Below, piece after piece: positions 9,613 to 17,490 of a stretch of DNA of 64,000 nt. Origin of the DNA: an uncultured Anaerococcus sp. (lineage in GTDB: Bacteria; Bacillota; Clostridia; Tissierellales; Peptoniphilaceae); the NCBI RefSeq assembly GCF_943912825.1, contig NZ_CALTUX010000004.1, forward strand, positions 8,409 to 72,408, written 5' to 3'. The first letter of the stretch is position 1. Each line of letters begins with the position of its first letter. The translations under genes were made by a program, and so were the position numbers. The notes under the pieces are model-generated. The model had not been told where the DNA came from. It did no database searches and worked only from the letters and a program-made list of their open reading frames with translations.

Positions 9613-9626
9613 TGAAAATATTTTCA
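9613..9626. promoter_or_regulatory. Perfect palindrome TGAAAATATTTTCA upstream of importer promoter
   Basis: Identical to the palindrome at 4071-4084. It sits about 60 bp upstream of the promoter at 9530-9558. A related half-site stretch GGAAAATGTTTTACC follows at 9638-9652. Confidence 0.6.
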
Positions 9627-9673
9627 TTTTTTATCTCGGAAAATGTTTTACCTAAGTAAAAGGCAAAATAGAC

Positions 9674-9704
9674 AAAAAAAGATAGGCCAGATGAGTGGTC
9701 TATC
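9674..9704 (-). terminator. Rho-independent terminator after manA
   Basis: On the minus strand a 9-bp stem GATAGACCA/TGGCCTATC (one wobble pair) encloses CTCATC and is followed by seven T residues. It ends the dac-manA transcript before the ABC operon. Confidence 0.75.
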
Positions 9705-9836
9705 TATTAAGCTCTTAGCTTTAATTTTCTTTCTACATACCTTTTTTCGACTAAGCGAGCAAAGCGAGAACATGAAGAAATCTATTTAGTTTTCTTATCT
9801 TTATATTTGGGTATTTAGAAAATCATGCCTAAATCT

Positions 9837-10775
9837 TTATTCCACAGGGTTTGACTCAACAAGGGTCATCTGGCCCTTAAATTCATAAGATTTAGCTTCA
9901 TTTGTAATTATAAAGAAATCTCCCCTCTTGAGTGGGTAAGTCTTGCCATCTACTAGGACCTCTCCCTGGCCAGCTACCACAAACTCTAAAAGGTAAGGCT
10001 TAGTCCTTTCTAGTTTAGCAGAAGTCTTTATGGTCATTTCCCTTACTTCAAAATATTCATTGGCTGTAAGGATTCTTAGGCCATAGCCGTCTTTTTCTTC
10101 TACTACGATCTTATCTTCATTTTCAATAATCTTGATGGCTTCCTTGGATTCTTCTAGGTGGAGATCTCTTAAATTTCCATCATCATCTCTCCTGTCATAG
10201 TCATAGAGTCTGTAGGTGATGTCTGATGCTTGTTGGATTTCTAGGATTAGAGATCCCTTTTTTATGGCATGGACGGTGCCGCTTCTTACAAAGAAGAAAT
10301 CACCTAATTTTGTTGGAACTTCCTTTAAAAGGTCATCCCATTTTCTCTCATCGATTAATTTGATGGCTTCTTCTTTACTATCTACATTTAAACCATAGAT
10401 GATAGAAGCTGGGTCCTCATTTAAAATATACCAGCACTCAGTCTTGCCCCTTCCGCCATGAAGCCTTGCTGCCATCTCATCATCTGGGTGGACTTGTATT
10501 GAAAGGTCATCACCTGCATCTATTAGCTTTACTAAAAGTGGGAATTCTTCTTCTTTGGGATGACCAAAAAGTTCTTTGTAATCTTTATAAACTTCCCTTA
10601 AATTTTTACCTGCTAATTCTCCATTAGTTATGACTGAGCTTTCGCCAGCCATGCCTGAAATCCCCCAATATTCTCCGACCTTGCCATCTGATACATCAAG
10701 CTTAAAGACAGTCTTTAACTTGTCTCCGCCCCAGATTTTTTCACGATAGTCGCCTTTTAAAAATAATACTTTCAT
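9837..10775 (-). CDS. manA: Mannose-6-phosphate isomerase, class I
   Basis: A 312-residue type-I phosphomannose isomerase (cupin fold, zinc enzyme) interconverting mannose-6-phosphate and fructose-6-phosphate. Zinc ligands are visible in IQVHPDD (Gln94, His96) and KTECWYILN (Glu113), with a further His in SGTVHAIKKG. Length matches the short Firmicute ManA class. It lies 6 bases downstream of the carboxypeptidase gene and shares its transcript. Proximity to the GH38 mannosidase suggests it handles released mannose after phosphorylation; no mannokinase is seen nearby. Confidence 0.93.
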   Translation of the reverse strand: MKVLFLKGDYREKIWGGDKLKTVFKLDVSDGKVGEYWGISGMAGESSVITNGELAGKNLREVYKDYKELFGHPKEEEFPLLVKLIDAGDDLSIQVHPDDEMAARLHGGRGKTECWYILNEDPASIIYGLNVDSKEEAIKLIDERKWDDLLKEVPTKLGDFFFVRSGTVHAIKKGSLILEIQQASDITYRLYDYDRRDDDGNLRDLHLEESKEAIKIIENEDKIVVEEKDGYGLRILTANEYFEVREMTIKTSAKLERTKPYLLEFVVAGQGEVLVDGKTYPLKRGDFFIITNEAKSYEFKGQMTLVESNPVE

Positions 10776-10781
10776 CTCTAC

Positions 10782-11666
10782 CTACCTTATGTTTTCAAGT
10801 ATCCTAAGTGTCTCTTGGATGTGGGAATCGCCTAGGTTATTTATATCGCTATAAGGCACTCCCATTACTACTACAATATATTCCTTATTATCCTTTACCG
10901 CTAGGGTCGCCCAGCAAAGACCAGCATTATCGGTTGTTCCTGACTTACCTCCGATTATTTCAAAGCCATTTTGATGGTAATCTTTAAGGTGCTTAAAGAT
11001 TGTCGATTCTACATAGACCCCATTTGGGTGATCGGCTGTAGGAGTGGTTTGAAATTCTCTTTTTGTAAAGATTGCCCTGAAATTTCCATCATTAAGGCTA
11101 TCTTTTATAAGCATGGCACAGTCCTTGGCTGACTGGTAATTTTCCGGGTCATCCATCCCATCGGCATTGGCGTAAGATGTCTGCTTGAGGCCAAGAGCCC
11201 TGGCTTCATCATTCATCATCTGGACAAAATCTCCCATGGCCCCTGCCACATTTATGGCAAGAGAATCTGCCGCCTCCCCTGCTGAAGCCAGCATAGTCGC
11301 ATAGAGAAGGTCCCTGTAGGTGGTAGGTTCCCCTCCCACAAAGCCTGCCATTGAGGCATTCATATTGACAGCCCTCTGGTAGGCCCCCACATCAATCGGG
11401 GCAAGGCCTGCCAGGTCGTCTATATGCTTTAGGGCAACCCTTACAGTCATTATCTTAGTAAGGGATGCCATTGGCAAGGTCATGTTCTCATTTTTGGCTA
11501 AAACCTCCTTATCATCAGTCAAATTGTAAACATAAACTGCCTTTGATATATACTTGTCATTTTCAATCTTTTTTCTAATCCTAAGGCCTAGGTAGGCTCC
11601 TAGGACCAAAAGCAAGATAATAATAAATAAATTTCTAATCTTTCTCATAAGTCTATTGTACACCAT
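10782..11666 (-). CDS. D-alanyl-D-alanine carboxypeptidase, peptidase S11
   Basis: A 294-residue membrane-anchored penicillin-binding-protein-like peptidase that trims peptidoglycan stem peptides. It has an N-terminal membrane segment (about residues 10-27), the catalytic SxxK in PMASLTKIMT, a second motif SAGEAAD in place of the usual SxN, and KSG in GGKSGTTDNAG as the KTG-like motif. Start choice is uncertain: ATG at 11666 or ATG at 11648 (MRKIRN); neither has a strong ribosome site. Pairing with manA in one operon is unexpected and not explained by pathway. Confidence 0.85.
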   Translation of the reverse strand: MVYNRLMRKIRNLFIIILLLVLGAYLGLRIRKKIENDKYISKAVYVYNLTDDKEVLAKNENMTLPMASLTKIMTVRVALKHIDDLAGLAPIDVGAYQRAVNMNASMAGFVGGEPTTYRDLLYATMLASAGEAADSLAINVAGAMGDFVQMMNDEARALGLKQTSYANADGMDDPENYQSAKDCAMLIKDSLNDGNFRAIFTKREFQTTPTADHPNGVYVESTIFKHLKDYHQNGFEIIGGKSGTTDNAGLCWATLAVKDNKEYIVVVMGVPYSDINNLGDSHIQETLRILENIR

Positions 11667-11793
11667 CTTTTATTTTTTCTTAATTAAATATTTTGTAAGC
11701 ATAGCTTAGCTTTCTTTAAAAATTTATAAAATAATCTTGAAAGATACTTGCAATTGATTATTTCTATCAGATAGTAATAAAGAGGTGAAAAAA

Positions 11794-12663
11794 ATGAAAG
11801 ATATAATAATTATTGGAGCAGGCCCTGCCGGTGTAAGCGCTGCCTTATATGCAAAGGCTCGTGGCAAGGACCTACTTTTACTAGAAAAAGATAGGGTAGG
11901 TGGCCTTATTAGCCATGTTTCCAAAGTTAGTCATTATGCTAGCCTTGCCGATAATGAATCAGGCGAGGAATTTTCACAAAAACTAAAAGACCAACTCGCC
12001 TTTTCTAATATCGATGTAACTTATGAAGAATGCCTATCTATAGAGAAAAAGGACGACTATTTCCTCGTCAAAACTGACAAAAATACCTATGAGGGCAAAA
12101 AGCTAATCTATGCTACAGGATCTCATCTTAAGGACCTAGCCATAGACTACAAGGGCTTTGATGTCAAACATTGGCCTTATGGCAATGAAGAAAGCCTTAA
12201 GGGAAAGACTGTAATTGTAAATGGTGGATCAGATGGAGCAAGTAAGGAAGCGCTCTATATAGCCAAATTTGCCAAGGAAGTTCACATTGTCCAAAACCAA
12301 GATTCCCTAATGTGCATTGACGAATTTAAAAAGCAAATCGAGGCATCAGATAAAATAAAAGTCCACACAGGAACAAGCCTTAAGGACCTAGAAATAAAAG
12401 ATAATAAGTGTGTGAAAGCTATCTTAGAAGATTGCGAGATTTGCGATGAAAACGGCATAGAAATCTATGTTCAAATCGGCCAAAATGGCTCTACAGACCT
12501 CATAAAAGACCTTGCAAATGTCAAAAATACCTTCCTTGATGAAGAAATTTCATCTCAAGTCGATGGCCTATATTTTGCAGGCGATGTAAGAATTAAAGAT
12601 GTAAAACAAATAGCAACAGCAGTAGCTGACGGAACCCTTGCAGGAATTAGAGCAAGCAAGTAA
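11794..12663 (+). CDS. Thioredoxin-reductase-like FAD/NAD(P) oxidoreductase lacking CxxC
   Basis: A 289-residue two-domain flavoprotein. The FAD site is GAGPAG near the N-terminus, the NAD(P) site is VNGGSDGAS in the middle, and the C-terminal FAD contact is GLYFAGDV. At the place where TrxB has CATCDG this protein reads HWPYGNEES, so the redox-active cysteine pair is absent. It therefore cannot act as a normal thioredoxin reductase; it could be a ferredoxin/flavodoxin-NADP reductase-like enzyme or use another partner. A GTG at 11785 lies within the ribosome site AGAGGTG, so the ATG at 11794 is taken as start. A strong terminator follows. Confidence 0.8.
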   Translation: MKDIIIIGAGPAGVSAALYAKARGKDLLLLEKDRVGGLISHVSKVSHYASLADNESGEEFSQKLKDQLAFSNIDVTYEECLSIEKKDDYFLVKTDKNTYEGKKLIYATGSHLKDLAIDYKGFDVKHWPYGNEESLKGKTVIVNGGSDGASKEALYIAKFAKEVHIVQNQDSLMCIDEFKKQIEASDKIKVHTGTSLKDLEIKDNKCVKAILEDCEICDENGIEIYVQIGQNGSTDLIKDLANVKNTFLDEEISSQVDGLYFAGDVRIKDVKQIATAVADGTLAGIRASK

Positions 12664-12669
12664 GACCTA

Positions 12670-12697
12670 CCCCTTTCAGTCGAAAGGGGATTTTTTT
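12670..12697 (+). terminator. Rho-independent terminator
   Basis: Perfect 8-bp stem CCCCTTTC/GAAAGGGG with loop AGTC, followed by seven T residues, directly after the reductase gene. Confidence 0.9.
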
Positions 12698-12766
12698 GCC
12701 CAAAAATCGGGACATTTTTCTCATTTTTGCTATATATAAGCAGACTTAAATATCAAAGGAGATCTT

Positions 12767-13567
12767 ATGACCAAAACTTATTACACAATTTTACCAGCAG
12801 ATGTTAGGTATGATAAAAGATTATTAGCAAATGAGAAAATTATATATTCAGAAATCCTGGCCCTAGCCCAAAAAAAGGGCTATTGCCATGCGACAAATGC
12901 CTATTTTGCAGAAGCCTTGTCCACAACTGTCACCTCAGTTTCAAAATGGATCAATAAGCTAATCAAGCTTTCTTATATAAGAGTCGAATACAAATACAGA
13001 GAAAATACCAAGTGCATCGAAGAAAGAAGGCTTTTTGTAAATGATTTAGAAAATGAAGATCCTACAAGCGGCCTTAAAGAGGATATGAAAGAAGATTTAA
13101 AGGGCCCTCTTCAAGGAGACTTGAGGGAGGGTCTTGAAGGAGACTTAAAGGATAATAAGACAAGTATTAATAATACAAGTATGAATAAGACTAAGACACC
13201 CATAGATATTTGGAATGATTTGGGTGGAAAGATTTCAAAAATTACTGACGCTGACAAATACCAAGCAAGGCTAAAGTCCCTAATCAAAACTTATGGGAAT
13301 GAGGATATAATTTCCACAATCAAGTCCATAGACAAAAGCAAGTTCCTAAAGGGCGAAGTGGGCCATTTTGTTATTAGCTTTACTTATTTTTTAAATAATT
13401 ATGAAAAAATTAGGTCAGGGGCCTATGACGATTGGGATAAGACAGATAGGCACAAAGGCCTGGGGGAAATTTCCAAATCACAAGCAGAAAACCCATCCCT
13501 AGCCCAGCTAGCCAGGGCCAGGAGGCTGGCTAGGATGAGGGGTAAGGGTATGCTTGCAGGCTTTTAG
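12767..13567 (+). CDS. Phage/plasmid-type replication initiator (HTH_36, DnaD-like)
   Basis: The 266-residue protein begins with a winged-helix HTH_36-type domain (about residues 5-95). A low-complexity linker (about 100-135) follows, with repeats of the type G/E-D-L/M-K encoded by imperfect repeats of an AGGAGACTT-like unit. The C-terminal domain (about 140-225) ends with FLKGEVGHFVISFTYFLNNYEKIRSGAYDDW, the pattern seen in phage replisome organisers and DnaD-like proteins. Ribosome site AAGGAG and ATG are well spaced. No phage, plasmid or integrase gene is adjacent, so it looks like a single resident or relic gene. Whether it initiates replication here is not known. Confidence 0.65.
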   Translation: MTKTYYTILPADVRYDKRLLANEKIIYSEILALAQKKGYCHATNAYFAEALSTTVTSVSKWINKLIKLSYIRVEYKYRENTKCIEERRLFVNDLENEDPTSGLKEDMKEDLKGPLQGDLREGLEGDLKDNKTSINNTSMNKTKTPIDIWNDLGGKISKITDADKYQARLKSLIKTYGNEDIISTIKSIDKSKFLKGEVGHFVISFTYFLNNYEKIRSGAYDDWDKTDRHKGLGEISKSQAENPSLAQLARARRLARMRGKGMLAGF

Positions 13568-13725
13568 AAAATTTTAAAAATTAAATATATCCTCTCCCTC
13601 TGTCATTCTGACTAACAAAGTGAGGAAGAATCCCATAAATAAGGACTTTGTTTTTCGATATGGTAATTTAGCCAGAGTAAAAGCCAAAGACCTCTAGGCT
13701 TTAAATAATTTTAGCTTTGCATAAT
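13568..13725. other. Short intergenic region with repeat-like sequence
   Basis: Contains tgtcattctgactaacaaag...gaagaatccc (13617-13652), a sequence of the GTCATTCTGA...GAAGAATC dispersed-repeat type found in many Firmicutes. There is also a weak hairpin (AAAGCC/GGCTTT at about 13680-13702) that could end the upstream plus-strand gene. Confidence 0.35.
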
Positions 13726-13750
13726 AAAAGAGCCCCTAAGGACTCTTTAA
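13726..13750 (-). terminator. Terminator after the extracellular reductase gene
   Basis: On the minus strand AGAGTCC-TTAG-GGGCTCT is followed by TTTTATTATG, immediately after the stop of the reductase gene. Confidence 0.7.
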
Positions 13751-13755
13751 AGCTT

Positions 13756-15576
13756 TTACTTGCCTATATATTCTTCAGCGTTTTTTGCTGCATTTCTACC
13801 AAATACAACTATGTCTGTTACAGCATTGCCGCCAAGTCTGTTGGCTCCGTGGATGCCTCCTGTAACTTCGCCTGCTGCATATAGGCCTGGGATGGCATTG
13901 CCGTCTTTGTCTAGGACTTCAGACTTAGTATTTACCTCTACCCCGCCCATGGTGTGGTGGATGCCTGGTGAGATTTGAACTGCATAGTAAGGAGCTACTG
14001 ATAGGTCGCTTCTTGTTTGATCCATGCCCTCTCTACCAAAGTCTGGGTCTTGGTTATTTTTAACGATAGCATTCCAGCCTTCTATGGTCTCTTTGATTGT
14101 AGCTTCGTCTGTGCCAATTAAGTCAGCTAGGGCCTTGTAATCATCACATTTTGTGAGAAGTCCCTTTTCGAAATATTTGGCAATTGTTGATGATTGGTCC
14201 ATCATTGATTGGTCTACTATTAGCCAAGCTGATGGGTCTTTTTGGCTTAGGATTTCTTTTGAAACGAAATCTCTTGTTTCAAGCTCATTTACAAATCTCT
14301 TACCGTCTTGGTTTACAAGGATTGCTCCCTCTCCCCTTAGGCCTTCTGAGATTAAAGATCCGTCTTTTTGAACTACTGTTGGGTGGATTTGAATTTCATT
14401 CATATCTATGAAATTAGCCCCAACTTCTTCTAAAAATCCTATAGCATCGCCTTGGATTGACTTAGCATTTGTTGATACATAGCCCTTTAGGTCTGGGTTA
14501 TATTTTTCAACTAATTCTTGGTTTGCACCAAAACCACCTGTTGCCACGATTACTGCCTTGGCATTGACCTTTAGCTTTTCTCCGTCTGGATAGGTTGCTT
14601 CAACTCCAGCGGCCTTTCCATCTTCCATGATTATCTTATCTACCTTAGCATCATAAACTATATCAATTCCTAGCTCTTTGGCCTTGGCAGTAAGTTTGCT
14701 TACTAGGTAAGAACCTACTGGGATTGATTTGCCTTCGTCATTGATTGGAGCGTGGGTTCTCATCTTGCTTTGACCACCAGCAAGTTTAAGCTGTTTAAGT
14801 GGAGCACCTTGCTCTTCTAGCCAATCAACAGCAGCAGCTGATTCGCCTGCAAGCTTTTCCACTAGTTCTTTTTTGTTTTTCTCATGGCCACCCTTCATGG
14901 TATCTTCGATGAAGGTTGCTACTGTATCATCGATTCCTTCTTCTTTTTGAAGCTTGGTTTCTGCAGCATTCATACCAGCTGATGCATAAGATGAGTTACC
15001 ACCTGTGATGCCTGCCTTTTCGATGATTGTGACATTTTTTCCATCTTCTGCCATTTGGATAGCTGCAGAAAGGCCAGCTCCACCTGCACCTACAACTACT
15101 GTATCTGTTGTTATTTCGGCTTCTCTTCCCTTTTCATCTTCCTTAGCTGCTAGGTCTTCTGCTTTGATACCAGCCTGTTCTAGGGCAGAATTTACTGCTG
15201 AAAGGAAGGCTGCTGATGAGATTGTCGCTCCAGAAATATTGTCTAGGTCTGTAGAATTTTTGGCAATGACTTCTTCCTTGATTCTTTCAAGTCCTGCCCC
15301 ACCTACTGAGCTTGTCTCCTTGTGGTCTGCTTCGATGGCTGTAATTACACCCTTATCAAGGCTTACCTTTACCTTTATGTCACCACCGTAACCTTGAGCA
15401 CTTCCCTCATATGTACCGCTTATACCAAATAGGTCTTTAGCTTCTTTTGCTGCTTCTTCTGTCTTTGTTTCTGCTTTAGGATTTTCTTTGCTAGCCTCTT
15501 TTGTAGCCTGATTGCCACATGCTGCAAGGCTAATAGCCATGGCTAGGGCTAGGCTTATGGATTTAAATTTGTTCAT
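13756..15576 (-). CDS. Extracellular flavinylated fumarate-reductase-like lipoprotein
   Basis: The 606-residue lipoprotein has lipobox SLAAC (Cys20). An FMN-binding domain (about residues 50-130) carries the ApbE flavinylation motif DNISGATIS, with Thr118 as the expected covalent FMN site. A flavocytochrome c/FrdA-type FAD domain (about 150-606) follows, with VVVGAGGAGLSAA, GIHHTMGGVEVN and HGANRLGGNAVTD. This architecture matches reductases on the outside of Gram-positive cells that take electrons from a flavin-based extracellular electron transfer chain to reduce fumarate, urocanate or similar acceptors. The acceptor is not identifiable. The gene follows a stand-alone FMN-domain lipoprotein by 78 bases, across a weak terminator. 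No ApbE or membrane NADH dehydrogenase gene is in the window. Confidence 0.88.
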   Translation of the reverse strand: MNKFKSISLALAMAISLAACGNQATKEASKENPKAETKTEEAAKEAKDLFGISGTYEGSAQGYGGDIKVKVSLDKGVITAIEADHKETSSVGGAGLERIKEEVIAKNSTDLDNISGATISSAAFLSAVNSALEQAGIKAEDLAAKEDEKGREAEITTDTVVVGAGGAGLSAAIQMAEDGKNVTIIEKAGITGGNSSYASAGMNAAETKLQKEEGIDDTVATFIEDTMKGGHEKNKKELVEKLAGESAAAVDWLEEQGAPLKQLKLAGGQSKMRTHAPINDEGKSIPVGSYLVSKLTAKAKELGIDIVYDAKVDKIIMEDGKAAGVEATYPDGEKLKVNAKAVIVATGGFGANQELVEKYNPDLKGYVSTNAKSIQGDAIGFLEEVGANFIDMNEIQIHPTVVQKDGSLISEGLRGEGAILVNQDGKRFVNELETRDFVSKEILSQKDPSAWLIVDQSMMDQSSTIAKYFEKGLLTKCDDYKALADLIGTDEATIKETIEGWNAIVKNNQDPDFGREGMDQTRSDLSVAPYYAVQISPGIHHTMGGVEVNTKSEVLDKDGNAIPGLYAAGEVTGGIHGANRLGGNAVTDIVVFGRNAAKNAEEYIGK

Positions 15577-15610
15577 ATTACCCCTTTCCTATGTTTTATA
15601 TATGATATTT

Positions 15611-15646
15611 TTTAAAATAAAGGGCTACCAATTAAGATAGCCTCTA
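15611..15646 (-). terminator. Weak terminator between the two flavoprotein genes
   Basis: On the minus strand a hairpin with GGCTA/TAGCC at its base is followed by CTTTATTTT. It probably allows partial read-through into the reductase gene. Confidence 0.45.
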
Positions 15647-15654
15647 TTTATTTC

Positions 15655-16035
15655 TTATTTTGCGTTTTTGATAGCTTCTGTTAGGGCAGATTTGAAGGCT
15701 TCGCTTGTTACTGTTGCGCCTGATTCGTTGTCTATTTCTGCACTATTAGCAGCTTTTGCAGCTTCTACTAATTTTGGAAGAGCATCTTTACCGATTCCTT
15801 CTGTTTCAGCTTCTTCGTCGATTGTGATGTCTTTTATTGTATCGCCTTCCATTTTTACAGTAAGTTTGATGTCTCCACCGTAACCTGCAGCTGTAGCTGT
15901 TCCTGTTTTTTCTACTGCTTCTGCTGTTTCTGTTGCTGCTCCATCTTTTGCAGCGTCATCTGCCTTGTCAGCTGAGTTGCCACAAGCGGCTAAGACTAGA
16001 GCAAGGGCTCCAACTAAAAATATATTCTTTTTCAT
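15655..16035 (-). CDS. FMN-binding-domain lipoprotein (PplA-like electron carrier)
   Basis: A 126-residue lipoprotein: lipobox VLAAC (Cys18), an Ala/Glu/Thr-rich linker, then a single FMN_bind domain ending in DNESGATVTSEAF, where Thr108 is the expected covalent FMN attachment site. The domain is closely similar to that of the neighbouring reductase (shared GYGGDIK and SGATxxS), suggesting duplication. In Listeria the comparable PplA carries electrons across the cell wall; the same role is inferred here. It has its own strong promoter (16067-16095). Confidence 0.87.
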   Translation of the reverse strand: MKKNIFLVGALALVLAACGNSADKADDAAKDGAATETAEAVEKTGTATAAGYGGDIKLTVKMEGDTIKDITIDEEAETEGIGKDALPKLVEAAKAANSAEIDNESGATVTSEAFKSALTEAIKNAK

Positions 16036-16066
16036 AATTTTCTCCTTTTACTTCTGTTTCTATGCA

Positions 16067-16095
16067 AGTATACCATTTTTATACAATTTTTTCAA
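16067..16095 (-). promoter_or_regulatory. Promoter of the extracellular flavoprotein genes
   Basis: On the minus strand TTGAAA (16090-16095), exactly 17 bases, TATACT (16067-16072). Confidence 0.8.
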
Positions 16096-16125
16096 GAAAA
16101 AAACCTTGTCATCGTTGATATTGCT

Positions 16126-17490
16126 TTATCTGAATACTTCTTTAATGACTTCTTTAATATTAGCAAGCTCTCTTACCTTTATTTCCTTAAAGTCCTTTGC
16201 ATCCAGGGAGTTTTTGGCTAAATATACCTCTTTGTAGCCTAATCTTTCTAGCTCCTTGACCCTATTTTTGACTTGGGGAACCTTTTTAAGTTCTCCTGTA
16301 AGGCCCACTTCTGCTATGAAGACTGTCTTATCTGAAATTGGCTTTTTGAGGTAGGAAGATGCTATGGACATGATTATAGCCAGGTTTACAGATGGCTCTG
16401 ATAATTTTAGGCCTCCTGTGGTCTTGATTATGACATTATAGTCAAAAAGATTTAGGCCTGCACGCTCCTGAAGGATTGAAATTAGGGTATTTAGGTCATC
16501 ACGCCTTAGGCTATCGCCGATTCTTTGGGGATAGGGCATGAAGGACTTGGAAACTAGGGATTCTATCTCTACTTCCAGTAGCCTTGACCCCTCCTTAGTC
16601 ACCGATATGGCTGATCCTTCGGCTTCTACTTCCCTTTGGGTTATAAAATACTGGCTGGGATTGGATATTTCTACAAGGCCCTCTTCATCCATTGAAAATA
16701 GGCCAATCTCCCCTGTCCTACCAAACCTATTCTTGCTTGATGTTAAGACCCTTAGGTCCTCATCAGGACTCCCATCTAGGATTAGGACTGTATCTACCAA
16801 GTGCTCTAGGGTACGTAATCCTGCCATCTCACCTGTCTTTGTCATGTGGCCTACCATGATAAAGGCCCTTTTCTTGTCAGGGTTTTTGGCCAAGTTTACA
16901 GCAGCTCCTGCCACCTCAATTGTCTGGGTAGGCGAGCCCTGCTTGTTGTCAAATTCCTGGAGGCTAAAGGTCTGGATAGAGTCAAGAATTATAATATCTG
17001 CATCTATCTTCTTGATTTCCTTTATGGCTAAATCCATTGAATTGGTCGATAGAATCCAAAGATTTTCTGGCTCCGAATCCATTATCCTCTGAGCCCTTGA
17101 TTTTATCTGGCTTTCGCTTTCTTCTCCCGACACGTAAAGGACCCTTAGTCCACTTTTTGCATAAGAATTGGATAATTGGAGGAGGAGGGTAGATTTACCT
17201 GCTCCAGGCCTGGCTGTAAGGATTGAAACAGAGTCTCTGACAAGGCCTCCACCCACAGCCCTATCAAATTCTTCATAAGCTGAGTGAATCCTCTCTGATT
17301 CGTTGATTTCAATATCCTTTAGCTTTTTTGCATCCTTATCATCTAGGATTAAAGAGCCCTTGCCCTTTCTTTCCTTGACTGTAACTTCAATAAGACTGCC
17401 CCATTTTTTGCATGATGGGCATTGACCAGCCCAAACATTTTGGGTGTGGCCACAATTTTTGCATTCGTAAGCTTTTTTGACCTTAGCCAT
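16126..17490 (-). CDS. radA: DNA repair protein RadA (Sms)
   Basis: A 454-residue protein with all RadA parts in order: N-terminal zinc finger (Cys10, Cys13, Cys24, Cys27), RecA-like ATPase with Walker A RPGAGKST, the RadA-specific KNRFG motif, and a C-terminal Lon-protease-like domain. RadA promotes branch migration at recombination intermediates. Its start lies inside the end of gshA (8-base overlap), an arrangement that implies co-transcription. Walker A begins TARPGAGKS instead of the common GDPGIGKS, a mild variant. Confidence 0.96.
   Translation of the reverse strand: MAKVKKAYECKNCGHTQNVWAGQCPSCKKWGSLIEVTVKERKGKGSLILDDKDAKKLKDIEINESERIHSAYEEFDRAVGGGLVRDSVSILTARPGAGKSTLLLQLSNSYAKSGLRVLYVSGEESESQIKSRAQRIMDSEPENLWILSTNSMDLAIKEIKKIDADIIILDSIQTFSLQEFDNKQGSPTQTIEVAGAAVNLAKNPDKKRAFIMVGHMTKTGEMAGLRTLEHLVDTVLILDGSPDEDLRVLTSSKNRFGRTGEIGLFSMDEEGLVEISNPSQYFITQREVEAEGSAISVTKEGSRLLEVEIESLVSKSFMPYPQRIGDSLRRDDLNTLISILQERAGLNLFDYNVIIKTTGGLKLSEPSVNLAIIMSIASSYLKKPISDKTVFIAEVGLTGELKKVPQVKNRVKELERLGYKEVYLAKNSLDAKDFKEIKVRELANIKEVIKEVFR

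Noticed and set aside
14973..15391. 128-codon plus-strand frame opposite the fumarate-reductase-like gene
   Set aside because: Antisense shadow of a well-supported coding region with FMN and FAD motifs.
16538..17092. 184-codon plus-strand frame opposite radA
   Set aside because: Shadow frame; radA has all family motifs on the other strand.
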